Origin: JBGSMF01 sp964651475
GTDB taxonomy: Bacteria > Chloroflexota > Anaerolineae > Fen-1058
NCBI GenBank assembly: GCA_964651475.1
Contig: CAZYXV010000028.1
Coordinates: 1-45,545, forward strand
Length of the DNA: 45,545 nucleotides
Direction of reading: 5' to 3'
The first letter of the stretch is position 1. Every line of letters begins with the position of its first letter. The position numbers and the translations under genes were made by a program. Under the pieces are notes generated by a model. That model was given only the letters and a program-made list of their open reading frames with translations. It had not been told where the DNA came from and searched no databases. Shown here one piece after another: positions 15,891-23,590 of this stretch.

Positions 15891-17156
15891 TTACTCATAG
15901 ACCTTCTCACCATCCACATCCGCATCTGGCGCATCAGCCTCAATGTCGCGCGCGGTGGATGGCGTGCCCAACAATTCCTTGTAATATTCGTGCTGGATGA
16001 CTGAATCCATAATCTCGTTCGTGCCGGTCCAAATGGTAATGAGCCGCACATCGCGCAGCAGCCGCTCGATGGGATAGACGCTGGTATAGCCAATGCCGCC
16101 CATGATCTGCATCGCGTGATTGACGATTTGCCACGCGGCGTCGGTGGCAAACTTTTTCGATTCGGACACCATGCGGCGAATGTGCGAGGCTTCTGCCTGG
16201 CTCTGCGTCGAGACCGGCCCGGCGGCGTCAATCGCGCGGGCCGTGGCGTACACCAGCGAACTGGCTGCATCGAGCAAGGTGATGCTTTCCGCCACTTTGA
16301 AGCTGACGCCCTCAAAAAGGCGAATCTTTTGCCCAAACGCTTTGCGCCGGTCGCTGTAACGTGTGGCGACCTCCAAGGCGGCGCGCGCCATTCCCAAAGC
16401 CCCGGCGGCGCTGGTCATTCGCTCTGGAATCATCATCTGGTAAAAAATATCGCCGCCGCCGTTTTCGCGCCCAATCAAGTTGGCCGCCGGCACGCGCACA
16501 TCCCGAAAATACACGCGGCCCGTGCCGCCGCCGCGCGTGCCCATCAGCCCATACACGTGCTGCACCTCTACCGCCGGCCCGCGCTCGACAATAAACGTGC
16601 TGATAGATTCGTGCGGTTTGGCCTCCGGGCCGCCCGTGCGCGCATAGACCAGGAAATAGTCCGCCCCTTCCGCGCCAACGATAAAGCGCTTTTGCCCATT
16701 GAGAATGTAATAGTCGCCCTCGCGCCGGGCCACAGTCGTCGCGCCGAAAAAGTCCGACCCGCCGCGCGGCTCGGTGAGCGCCTCGGCCACCGTCAGCTTG
16801 CCTTCAATCACCGGGCGCAGCCAGCGTTTCTTTTGCTCTGCCGTGCCAAACACGTTGACCGCTTCGCCGACAATGCTGACCAGGCTATACAGGCATCCAA
16901 TCGACGTGCCCAACACGCCCACTTCTTCGAGCGCGATGATTTCATCCACCCAGCCCAATCCTCGCCCGCCGTATTCGGGCGGAAAGCGCAGCCCGAGCAA
17001 TTTTCGGGCGGCGGCGCGCTCGAGATACTCGCGCGGGTAACGCACCTTGTCGGCGTCCATGTCCAGAACCAGTTGGCGCGGCACATCCTCGCGCACAAAG
17101 GCGCGAGCCTCGTCGCGCAGAATGCATTGTGAATCGGTGAGCAAACTTTTAATCAT
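15891..17156 (-). CDS. Acyl-CoA dehydrogenase (IVD/LCAD-like active site)
   Basis: A 421-residue flavoprotein that would oxidise an acyl-CoA to its 2-enoyl-CoA. The three ACAD domains are evident: helical N-terminal part with FPPEYGGRGLG; middle beta domain with LTEPRGGSDFFGATTVA and ILNGQKRFI; C-terminal helices with DRRKAFGQKI, MQIMGGIGYTSVYPIERLLRDV and TGTNEI. The MCAD-type catalytic Glu is absent (IWTGTNEI, Thr377). Glu245 in MIPERMTSAAGALG sits where isovaleryl- and long-chain-type enzymes place the base. No ETF genes are in the window. A duplicate of its first 27 codons lies at 17959-18037 beyond the nucleotidyltransferase/HEPN pair, indicating it was once directly downstream of the DppB-DppC gene. 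Confidence 0.93.
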   Translation of the reverse strand: MIKSLLTDSQCILRDEARAFVREDVPRQLVLDMDADKVRYPREYLERAAARKLLGLRFPPEYGGRGLGWVDEIIALEEVGVLGTSIGCLYSLVSIVGEAVNVFGTAEQKKRWLRPVIEGKLTVAEALTEPRGGSDFFGATTVARREGDYYILNGQKRFIVGAEGADYFLVYARTGGPEAKPHESISTFIVERGPAVEVQHVYGLMGTRGGGTGRVYFRDVRVPAANLIGRENGGGDIFYQMMIPERMTSAAGALGMARAALEVATRYSDRRKAFGQKIRLFEGVSFKVAESITLLDAASSLVYATARAIDAAGPVSTQSQAEASHIRRMVSESKKFATDAAWQIVNHAMQIMGGIGYTSVYPIERLLRDVRLITIWTGTNEIMDSVIQHEYYKELLGTPSTARDIEADAPDADVDGEKVYE

Positions 17157-17185
17157 AATCCTTACCCCTTCTGCAAGAGACGTGC

Positions 17186-17191
17186 TATAAT
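17186..17191 (+). promoter_or_regulatory. Possible -10 element of the nucleotidyltransferase/HEPN pair
   Basis: TATAAT lies 18 nt before the ATG at 17210, with GGGAG between them as ribosome site. No good -35 is visible at the expected distance. The same short interval must also serve the divergent acyl-CoA dehydrogenase. Confidence 0.4.
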
Positions 17192-17209
17192 ACTATCGGG
17201 AGTGCGTCA

Positions 17210-17653
17210 ATGTCCATTCAAGTCAGATCAAATATTTCATACACACCGGTCACGGACGATTTATTGCAAGACATTGTCCAGCAAATTGTGGCGGCTTTTG
17301 ATCCAGAGCAAGTCATTCTCTTTGGCTCTCGCGCTTATGGCAAACCAGACCAAGACAGCGACGTGGACTTGCTGATCGTGACTAACACGCTTGGTACCCA
17401 GAGCGTGTTCGAGCGGCATCGCGCCATTTCCGATTTGTTTTCCAATCGCCGTTTTGCCCTGGACGTGCTGGTGCGCACTCCCGCTGAAATGGATCAACTG
17501 GTCAAACAAGGCTCGGCATTTTTCAAAGAAATCCTCACACAAGGAAAGGTTTTGTATGAACGCCGACATCGCCGGCTGGATACAAAAGGCCGAAGCGGAT
17601 TATCAGAACGCGCGCATCCTGCTTCGTCAGCGCAAGACACTCTTGCCGGATAA
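17210..17653 (+). CDS. MNT-type nucleotidyltransferase domain protein
   Basis: A 147-residue minimal nucleotidyltransferase with the polymerase-beta signature GSRAYGKPDQDSDVDLLIV; the two Asp in SDVD and a later LDVLV Asp bind metal. Such proteins pair with HEPN proteins as antitoxins, and some modify their HEPN partner with AMP. The domain should end near KEILTQGKVLYER (about residue 117). Here it runs on about 30 residues in a different frame over the start of the HEPN gene, giving a 98-nt overlap. That Arg/Ser-rich extension resembles no family and may be overprinted or the result of a lost stop codon. GGGAG precedes the ATG by 7 nt. Confidence 0.88.
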   Translation: MSIQVRSNISYTPVTDDLLQDIVQQIVAAFDPEQVILFGSRAYGKPDQDSDVDLLIVTNTLGTQSVFERHRAISDLFSNRRFALDVLVRTPAEMDQLVKQGSAFFKEILTQGKVLYERRHRRLDTKGRSGLSERAHPASSAQDTLAG

Positions 17654-17939
17654 TATTTGCTGGAGCTGCCAGCAGAGCGCCGAAAAATACCTCAAGGCTT
17701 ATCTCGCGCATTGCGCGCTCCAATCTCCTCGCAGCCACGACTTGGTTCAACTGGGCAACCTGTGCTTGAGCGCCGACCCCGATTTCAACCTGGTTACCGG
17801 AGCAATTGCCACACTGGATCAGTTCGGAACCGATATTCGCTACCCCGGCGTTTCGGCTACCCTTCAGGATGCACGGCAAGCCTTTGCCGCATTGAAACAA
17901 GTCCGCGCTTTTGTGCAGGCAAAGCTGGGGTTGGCGTAA
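17556..17939 (+). CDS. HEPN domain protein, partner of the nucleotidyltransferase
   Basis: A 127-residue all-helical HEPN protein of the PF05168 style: WIQKAEADYQNARILL, CWSCQQSAEKYLKAYL, SPRSHDLVQL and TDIRYPG are in the order typical of these proteins. The RX4HXY motif of HepT toxins is not present, so RNase activity is not supported by the sequence. The ATG is set by AAGGAAAGG with a 6-nt gap, located inside the nucleotidyltransferase gene. Family knowledge makes this a toxin-antitoxin or defence-type pair. The pair lies on the opposite strand to its neighbours and interrupts their operon. Confidence 0.88.
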   Translation: MNADIAGWIQKAEADYQNARILLRQRKTLLPDNICWSCQQSAEKYLKAYLAHCALQSPRSHDLVQLGNLCLSADPDFNLVTGAIATLDQFGTDIRYPGVSATLQDARQAFAALKQVRAFVQAKLGLA

Positions 17940-17958
17940 TTCCCCACATCTGATGTCC

Positions 17959-18037
17959 GCGGCACATCCTCGCGCACAAAGGCGTGGGTTTCGTCGCGCA
18001 GCGCGCGTTGGGAAGCGGTGAGCAATGCTTCAATCAT
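17959..18037 (-). pseudogene. Duplicated 5' end of the acyl-CoA dehydrogenase gene
   Basis: The - strand reads from an ATG at 18037 as MIEALLTASQ...FVREDVPR, matching MIKSLLTDSQ...FVREDVPR of the intact enzyme. About 80% of roughly 80 nt are identical, and the leader AAGGGGTAAG is shared too. Homology stops right after DVPR, close to the HEPN gene end. The remnant begins 10 nt after the stop codon of the DppB-DppC gene, the position expected for the next gene of that operon. Confidence 0.85.
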
Positions 18038-18046
18038 ACTTACCCC

Positions 18047-19765
18047 TTATTCGTTCAACCGCGCCAGGGGTTCCTTGCTGCTGAAAAATCCAACCAGCGC
18101 ATCTGTTGCAGTATAGAGCGCCAGGCAGCAAGCCCAGGCGACGATAGCCGGCGCAACGATCAATTCGGGCCGTCTGATAAACATCGTGAACATTTCCCTG
18201 AGATCGCCTCCCAGCGAAGGAGTGGGGGGCAAGATGCCGATGCCCAGAAAAGATGTGATCAGGACGAATCCAAATCCGGCCAGCAGCCCGCCCAACAGCA
18301 AAATTCCCGAACCGGCCACGCCCACTACCAGCCCCTTGCTTTTGGCCGGGGCGGCCACCCAAAGTGCATGGTACATCCGCACCACGCGCGGCAACAGCAC
18401 CACCATGGCGGCCAGCATCAGGGGCGAATCTTGGGGGCGTCTTTGCAGCATGATGCTTATGGCGGCCACCCCCACCGCCGGGATGAACAGCAGCGCATCT
18501 GCCGGCAATAACAACAAATCGGCCAGCGATTCCGACCACCAGGCGCGGCGCGAGGCCAGCCAGCCCGTCAACATGCCGCCCAACAAGCCCGGAATAAAGA
18601 CAACCAACGCGGCGAGCGCGGCGATTCCGAACGCGACGGCAGTTCCGCGCAACACCCTCGCCCGAACGTCGCGCCCCAGCGTATCGGTTCCCCACGGGTG
18701 CTGCGCCGAAGGAGGCGCATTCCGATTCCTAGAGTCCACGCGAGTGACTGCATCCTGGCTCATGGTCAGGCCAGCCACTGCAAGCGCCAGCGGCGCTAGC
18801 AGCAAGACTAACGCCAATACCACCCAAATGATGCGGGCCGTCTTACGCCAGCGTGTTGTTTCCACCTGAACGGATGGAATTGGCGCCAGCACCAGCCGTT
18901 CCAGCCAACGGAACAACTCGGCCAGCAGCCGCCCCACCAGAATCAGGATAGCAAAGCTGTTGAGGACGCCGAGCACCATCGGATAATCTCCCCGCGTGAT
19001 AGAAACCAGGGCCAGCAGGCCAGCGCCCGGCCACGCAAAGACGGTTTCCACCACGAGCGCCGCAGTGAGCCAGCCGCCGATTTGGCCGAGTAACATTCCC
19101 CACATCTTGAGCAGTCCCGCCAGCCACAAGCGCAAGCCGCCCCGCTCGCGCGGCAGCGTCACCTCACGCACCACGGCTTGCGCCGTCAGCAGAGCGGGCA
19201 GCAGCGCCAGTGAGGTCACTGGCAAGATGATGTGCCTGATGAGATCGAGCACATCGCTCTGCTTGTTCAGCGTATACATCCCACTCAGCGGCAATAGCTT
19301 TAACCGGATGGCAAACACGGCGAGTAGGACAAGCGCCAGTACAAACACAGGCGTCACCGCCGGGCTGAATAATGCCAGCCGCCCCAACCCTTTTAGAATT
19401 GATCCTAACGGCCCGGCTGTTTGCTCCAGTTTGTGTACGAGCGCCGCCGCGAGCGTTGCAAACAAGGCCAGCAAAAAGGCCAGCACGATTGCCGCCCCCA
19501 ACAAAAGCAGCGTGTTGGGGAGCCTCTGACCGACTATTTGGGCGACGGGTTGCTTTGTCGCCCAAGAGCTATCCCAATTCAGACCTGATCTGGAAACCGC
19601 CGGCGATAGTGTCTTTAGGGCGCCCAAGAGCGCCAGCGCCCACCCGAACGCCATCAGCAAGAATACGACCCTGCGCGGAAATTGCAGCCAAGCAGCCAGC
19701 CGCTCTTGCTTTTGGCTCACTGCGCGATTATCGTGTATTTCTTCTGGTACGTGTTGGTCAGACAT
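18047..19765 (-). CDS. DppB-DppC fusion ABC permease
   Basis: A 572-residue protein joining two binding-protein-dependent permeases. Residues about 35-300 match a DppB-like unit with the late motif FAWPGAGLLALVSITRGDYPMV. Residues about 310-572 match a DppC-like unit with HPWGTDTLGRDVRARVLRG and FLGIGILPPTPSLGG. About twelve membrane helices are expected, enough for a complete pore in one chain. No ATPase or solute-binding gene is adjacent. Its GGAG site overlaps the TAG stop of nuoF and the ATG follows 7 nt later, so it is translationally coupled to a redox gene. Both coupling loops look degenerate compared with OppB/OppC at 5420-7525, so ATP-driven transport is uncertain. Confidence 0.85.
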   Translation of the reverse strand: MSDQHVPEEIHDNRAVSQKQERLAAWLQFPRRVVFLLMAFGWALALLGALKTLSPAVSRSGLNWDSSWATKQPVAQIVGQRLPNTLLLLGAAIVLAFLLALFATLAAALVHKLEQTAGPLGSILKGLGRLALFSPAVTPVFVLALVLLAVFAIRLKLLPLSGMYTLNKQSDVLDLIRHIILPVTSLALLPALLTAQAVVREVTLPRERGGLRLWLAGLLKMWGMLLGQIGGWLTAALVVETVFAWPGAGLLALVSITRGDYPMVLGVLNSFAILILVGRLLAELFRWLERLVLAPIPSVQVETTRWRKTARIIWVVLALVLLLAPLALAVAGLTMSQDAVTRVDSRNRNAPPSAQHPWGTDTLGRDVRARVLRGTAVAFGIAALAALVVFIPGLLGGMLTGWLASRRAWWSESLADLLLLPADALLFIPAVGVAAISIMLQRRPQDSPLMLAAMVVLLPRVVRMYHALWVAAPAKSKGLVVGVAGSGILLLGGLLAGFGFVLITSFLGIGILPPTPSLGGDLREMFTMFIRRPELIVAPAIVAWACCLALYTATDALVGFFSSKEPLARLNE

Positions 19766-19775
19766 AATTTATCTC

Positions 19776-21740
19776 CTACTGCACCCCCACTGCCTCGAAC
19801 TTGCACATGCTCATACAAATCCCGCAGCGCGTGCAGACGGCTGCGTCAATGACGTGAACCTCTTTCTTGCCGCCGGTGATCGCGCCGCTCGGGCAATTGC
19901 GCAGGCATACCTGGCAGCCTGTGCATTTTTCGGGGACGATGAAATATGTGATCAACCCCTTGCACACTTTGGCCGGGCAGGTCTTGTCTCGAATGTGCGC
20001 CTCGTACTCGTCGCGAAAGTAGCGCAGCGTGGAAAGCACCGGGTTGGGCGCCGTCTGCCCCAACCCACACAGCGACGTGCGCTTGACTTGCTGCCCCATT
20101 CGCTCCAGGTATTCAAGGTCGCCCATCTCTCCCTTGCCCGCGCAGATGCGCTCCAACACGGTGAGCATTGACTTGGTTCCTACGCGGCACGGGATGCACT
20201 TACCGCACGATTCTTCTTGCGTGAACGTCATAAAGTAGCGCGCAAAATCCACCATGCAGGTATCTTCGTCGGCCACCACCAGTCCGCCAGAGCCGACAAT
20301 CGCGCCCAGCGCGGTGAGCGATTCGTAATCAATCGGCACGTCCAAATGTTCGGCGGGAATGCAGCCGCCCGACGGCCCACCGATTTGCGCTGCTTTGAAT
20401 TGTTTGCCGTTGAGGATGCCGCCGCCAATGTCAAAAATCAGCTTGCGCAGCGAAATGCCCATGGGCACTTCGACCAGGCCGGTGTTGTTAATCTTGCCCA
20501 CCACGGAAAAGATCATTGTGCCTTTGCTCTTTTCCGTGCCAATGCCGGCGTACCACTCTGCGCCCCGGCCGATGATGAGGGGGATGGACGCCCAGCTTTT
20601 GACGTTGTTAATGTTGGTGGGCTTGCCCCACAAGCCGGATTCCGCCGGATAAGGCGGGCGCGGGTGCGGCTCGCCCACGCGCCCCTCGATGGAGGCCATC
20701 AGCGCGGTTTCTTCGCCGCACACAAATGCGCCGCTGCCCAGCTTGACCCTGATGTCAAAATCAAAGCCCGACCCCAGAATATTCCTGCCAAGCAGTCCAC
20801 ACTCTTGAGCCTGGGCAATCGCCAGCCGCAAATGTTTGACGGCCAACGGATATTCGTTACGGATGTACACGTAGCCTTGATGCGCGCCGATGGCATACGC
20901 GCCGATAATCATGCCCTCCACCACGCGGTGCGGGTTGCCCTCCATGATCGAGCGATCCATGTACGCGCCGGGGTCGCCCTCGTCGGCATTGCAGATGATG
21001 TATTTCACGTCGCCGGGCTGTTTGCGGCACAGTTCCCACTTGACGCCGGTGGCAAAGCCCGCGCCGCCGCGCCCGCGCAGGCCGGACGCCTTGACCTGAG
21101 CGATGACGTGTTCAGGCGACATTGACGCGAGCGCTTTTGCCAGCGAAGCGTATCCTCCGCGCGCAATGTATTCGTCAATCCGTGATGGGTCGAGATCGCC
21201 GTTCAAGTCGAGAACGAGCCGGTGTTGATGTTTGTAGAAGGGCACCTCGTGTTCGTGTTCGATGAGGCGGCCTGACTGCGGATCGGCGTACAGCAGACGT
21301 TCAATCACCCGGCCTCGGAGGATGGTCTCCTGGACAATCTCGGGCACGTCTTCAACCCTGACGCGCGTATAGAAAATTCCCTGCGGGCGAATGACAACCA
21401 GCGGCCCTTTTTCGCAAAAGCCGTGGCAGCCGGTTACTTTGATCTGGAGATTAGAGATTGGAGGCTTGTCCTGCCTGCCCTGGCGGCCAGGCCAGGGAGC
21501 GTAGTCGAAGGATTGGAGATTGGAGGGTGAAGGGTGGAAATTGGTGTCGGTCAGCTCCAATGTGGCCGCCGCGCCTTGTCGGTTCAATTCGTCGCGAAAA
21601 GCTTCCCACACTTTTTCGCTGCCATACACGCGGCAGCCCGTTCCGCCGCAGATGGTGATACACGGGCGGCTGGGAGCATTGGCTGCCACCAGTTGTGTTC
21701 GCCAATTGTCAAGTTCGGCGGCAGAGTTGATTTTGGGCAT
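19776..21740 (-). CDS. nuoF: NuoF-like NAD(H)/FMN subunit with extra ferredoxin domain
   Basis: A 654-residue flavoprotein of the NuoF/HydB/HndC type. The N-terminal thioredoxin-like [2Fe-2S] domain shows CGGTGCRVYG and GCHGFCEKGP. The FMN/NAD domain has GLRGRGGAGF and CNADEGDPGAYMDRS, then GAFVCGEETALMASIEG. An SLBB region precedes the ESCGKCIPCRVGT cluster. Two C-terminal [4Fe-4S] motifs follow (CTGCQVCLRNCP; CTRCGICMSMCK). It would pass electrons between NADH and the Hdr proteins. Residues about 66-99 are an in-frame insertion encoded by a repetitive element (21444-21545), placed in a loop of the thioredoxin-like domain before IKVTGCHG. GAGGGG precedes the ATG. The order with NuoE, HdrCB and HdrA2 indicates one complex. 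Confidence 0.93.
   Translation of the reverse strand: MPKINSAAELDNWRTQLVAANAPSRPCITICGGTGCRVYGSEKVWEAFRDELNRQGAAATLELTDTNFHPSPSNLQSFDYAPWPGRQGRQDKPPISNLQIKVTGCHGFCEKGPLVVIRPQGIFYTRVRVEDVPEIVQETILRGRVIERLLYADPQSGRLIEHEHEVPFYKHQHRLVLDLNGDLDPSRIDEYIARGGYASLAKALASMSPEHVIAQVKASGLRGRGGAGFATGVKWELCRKQPGDVKYIICNADEGDPGAYMDRSIMEGNPHRVVEGMIIGAYAIGAHQGYVYIRNEYPLAVKHLRLAIAQAQECGLLGRNILGSGFDFDIRVKLGSGAFVCGEETALMASIEGRVGEPHPRPPYPAESGLWGKPTNINNVKSWASIPLIIGRGAEWYAGIGTEKSKGTMIFSVVGKINNTGLVEVPMGISLRKLIFDIGGGILNGKQFKAAQIGGPSGGCIPAEHLDVPIDYESLTALGAIVGSGGLVVADEDTCMVDFARYFMTFTQEESCGKCIPCRVGTKSMLTVLERICAGKGEMGDLEYLERMGQQVKRTSLCGLGQTAPNPVLSTLRYFRDEYEAHIRDKTCPAKVCKGLITYFIVPEKCTGCQVCLRNCPSGAITGGKKEVHVIDAAVCTRCGICMSMCKFEAVGVQ
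21444..21545. repeat. Palindromic element copy A, in frame within nuoF
   Basis: The core GGAGGCTTGTCCTGCCTGCC...AGTCGAAGGATTGGAG is shared almost base for base with copies at 23030-23143 and 30546-30640. It contains CCTGG-CGG-CCAGG and is flanked by TTGGAGA-type tandem units. In nuoF it adds about 34 residues without breaking the frame. Confidence 0.88.
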
Positions 21741-21774
21741 TTTCCCCTCAAGTTGCTTGTCTACTTGTTACTTG

Positions 21775-22245
21775 TTACTCGCCTGCTTTCATCATCCGTT
21801 TCAACAGCGCGTCGGCCTTTTGCGGCGTGACCTGGCCGGTGTATTCGCCATCGGCCACCACGATTGGCCCCAGCGCGCACGCGCCCAGGCAGTTGACGGT
21901 TTCCAGCGTAAACTGGCGGTCGCGTGTGGTGCCGCCTGGGCCGATGCCGAGCCTGGTCTGCAGCCGGTCGAGCACCTGCGGGCTGCCGCGCACGTGGCAG
22001 GCCGTGCCCATGCACACGTGGAGACAGTGCCTGCCCTTGGGTTTCAGGCTAAAGGCGTGATAAAACGTCGCCACGCTGTAAGCCTGCGAAAGCGGCAAGC
22101 CCAATCGCTCGCAGGCCAGAATGAGCGCCTCGGGCGGCAGGTAGCGATAACGCGCCTGCACGGCTTCCAACACGGCAATGAGCGAGCCGTCGCCTTGCAG
22201 TTCCTGATTAATGATCTCGTTGATTTCACTGGCAGAGATTTGCAC
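21775..22245 (-). CDS. nuoE: NuoE-like [2Fe-2S] thioredoxin-fold subunit
   Basis: A 156-residue protein of the 24-kDa NuoE/HndA family. Helical N-terminus with RYRYLPPEALILACERLG and SVATFYHAFSLKPKGRH, then the [2Fe-2S] ligands CMGTACHVRG and, after about 30 residues, CLGACALGP. It normally docks on NuoF and shuttles electrons from FMN. GTG at 22245 is the start, with GGGAG 7 nt upstream. Its stop codon is the start of a TAACAAG-type heptamer array that fills the gap to nuoF and precedes the nuoF ribosome site. Confidence 0.93.
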   Translation of the reverse strand: MQISASEINEIINQELQGDGSLIAVLEAVQARYRYLPPEALILACERLGLPLSQAYSVATFYHAFSLKPKGRHCLHVCMGTACHVRGSPQVLDRLQTRLGIGPGGTTRDRQFTLETVNCLGACALGPIVVADGEYTGQVTPQKADALLKRMMKAGE

Positions 22246-22303
22246 TGGTCTGCTCCCAAACTCGTTACTTGTTTCTCGTTGCTTTTGTCACCTTGTCCAC
22301 GTG

Positions 22304-23527
22304 TCACAACTGTCCTGCTACCAGCGTCGCCAAATCCACCATCTCAATGTCAATCTCGTCCCTCAGCCGCTCGTCCATCAGCGCGCATTTAAAGTGAATC
22401 TGGCATTTCAGGCACGCTGTGACCATCGCCTGCGCGCCGGTCGCTTGGGCTTCGCGCAGGCGCTGCACCTGGATGGCCTTGTTGGCCGCGCCGCAGTGCG
22501 TCCATCCATTCGTGCCGCAGCATGTGGCGTTGCGGCGCGAGTGGCGCATCTCGACCACCTGGAGTCCCAATCTCTCCAACACCTGGCGCGGCGCGTCGTA
22601 AATGCCCAAATGGCGGCCCAGGCGGCACGGGTCGTGAAATGTCACGGTTTGATACTTGCTGGGGAGGCGGGATTGGAGAGAGTTGACGAGCAATTCTGAA
22701 ATATGCACGACCTCGGCGCCCAGGTTGACGCCGTGCGCGGGGTAATCTACCTTGAGCGCGCGGACACATTCGGGACACGACGACACAATCCGCCTGGCGC
22801 CCGAGGCGCGAATCATTTCCGCGTTCAGCCGCGCCAGTTGCAGGAACCCCTCGACGTCGCCTTCCCACAACAGGTCGTGGCCGCAACAGCGTTCGTCGGC
22901 CAGCAGCACCGGCTCGATGCCCATCGCGTTGAGAATGTGGACGCTGGATTGCGCCACTGTTGCGCCTTGTATGTTTAGCGGCGCAAATAATGCATCGTAA
23001 TGCGGCGCGCAGCCGGTAAAGTACAAGGTGGAAGGTGTAGATGGGAGGCTTGTCCTGCCTGCCCTGGCGGCCAGGCTAGGGAGCGCAGTCGAAGGATTGG
23101 AGGTTGGAGATCGAGAATCCCAAATCCGAAACCTAAAGCCCGAAATCGGCTCAAGCCATTCCAGCCGGTTTTGCCGCAGGCTGGGGCGCGTCATCAGCCG
23201 CATCCACACGTGAATGGCTTCGCCGTGTGTGCAGAGCGCGGCCTGTCCCAATCGCCGCGCTTCAACGCGAACGGCGGTGGTGAGAGCCGAATAGTCTACC
23301 GCCGCCGGGCAGACCTGGTTGCATTGCAGACAGTTGATGCACGTCCACAGCCGGTCATCGCGCAACAAGGCCGCGTCGTGGCGCAGCAAGGCGCGCCCCA
23401 CTGTCACGCGCGGCGAAAAGCCGCCATCAAAACGCGCAATCGGGCAGATGGCAGTGCACTTGCCGCACTCCAGGCAGCGCAACACGCCGCTCGAGTGAAT
23501 GGTTTGTTCCAATGTCGTATAACTCAT
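22304..23527 (-). CDS. HdrC-HdrB fusion protein
   Basis: A 407-residue fusion. The N-terminal HdrC part (to about residue 120) holds two [4Fe-4S] motifs, CLECGKCTAICP and CINCLQCNQVCP. The C-terminal HdrB part has two CCG domains: GCAPHYDAL, RCCGHDLL and SSCPECVRAL in the first; DPCRLGRHLG, CCGTNGWTHCG and ACLKCQIHFK in the second. In methanogen HdrB these bind the two noncubane clusters that split the heterodisulfide. Between the halves an insertion (23030-23143) is encoded by the palindromic element plus TTGGAG-type repeats. The ATG at 23527 has GGAA 6 nt upstream. The natural disulfide substrate in a non-methanogen is unknown. Confidence 0.92.
   Translation of the reverse strand: MSYTTLEQTIHSSGVLRCLECGKCTAICPIARFDGGFSPRVTVGRALLRHDAALLRDDRLWTCINCLQCNQVCPAAVDYSALTTAVRVEARRLGQAALCTHGEAIHVWMRLMTRPSLRQNRLEWLEPISGFRFRIWDSRSPTSNPSTALPSLAARAGRTSLPSTPSTLYFTGCAPHYDALFAPLNIQGATVAQSSVHILNAMGIEPVLLADERCCGHDLLWEGDVEGFLQLARLNAEMIRASGARRIVSSCPECVRALKVDYPAHGVNLGAEVVHISELLVNSLQSRLPSKYQTVTFHDPCRLGRHLGIYDAPRQVLERLGLQVVEMRHSRRNATCCGTNGWTHCGAANKAIQVQRLREAQATGAQAMVTACLKCQIHFKCALMDERLRDEIDIEMVDLATLVAGQL
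23030..23143. repeat. Palindromic element copy B, in frame within the HdrC-HdrB linker
   Basis: The same core as copy A but read in a different protein frame (it yields NPSTALPSLAARAGRTSLP here and SFDYAPWPGRQGRQDKP in nuoF). It is extended by degenerate heptamers related to GGTTGGA and AATCCCA up to about 23143. It lies between the two functional halves of the protein. Confidence 0.88.
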
Positions 23528-23536
23528 GGTCATTTC

Positions 23537-23590
23537 CAGAAACGTAATATGCAATACGCATTACGCAACACGTATCACGTATTGCGTATA
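23537..23590. repeat. Degenerate heptamer array at the hdrA2-hdrCB junction
   Basis: Units such as CGTAATA, TGCAATA, CGCATTA, CGCAACA, CGTATCA, CGTATTG and CGTATAA follow one another. The array encodes the last residues of HdrA2 (FVIRNT and the stop) and fills the spacer before the HdrC-HdrB start. Confidence 0.85.

Noticed and set aside
17556..17939. HepT toxin with the RX4HXY catalytic motif
   Set aside because: The motif is not present; the protein fits the PF05168-type HEPN pattern (RSHDL and RYPG), so toxin activity cannot be claimed from sequence.
21444..21545. Intein or group II intron in nuoF
   Set aside because: Far too short, no splicing motifs, and the same DNA core occurs in other genes and in a spacer; it is a repetitive element translated as part of the protein.
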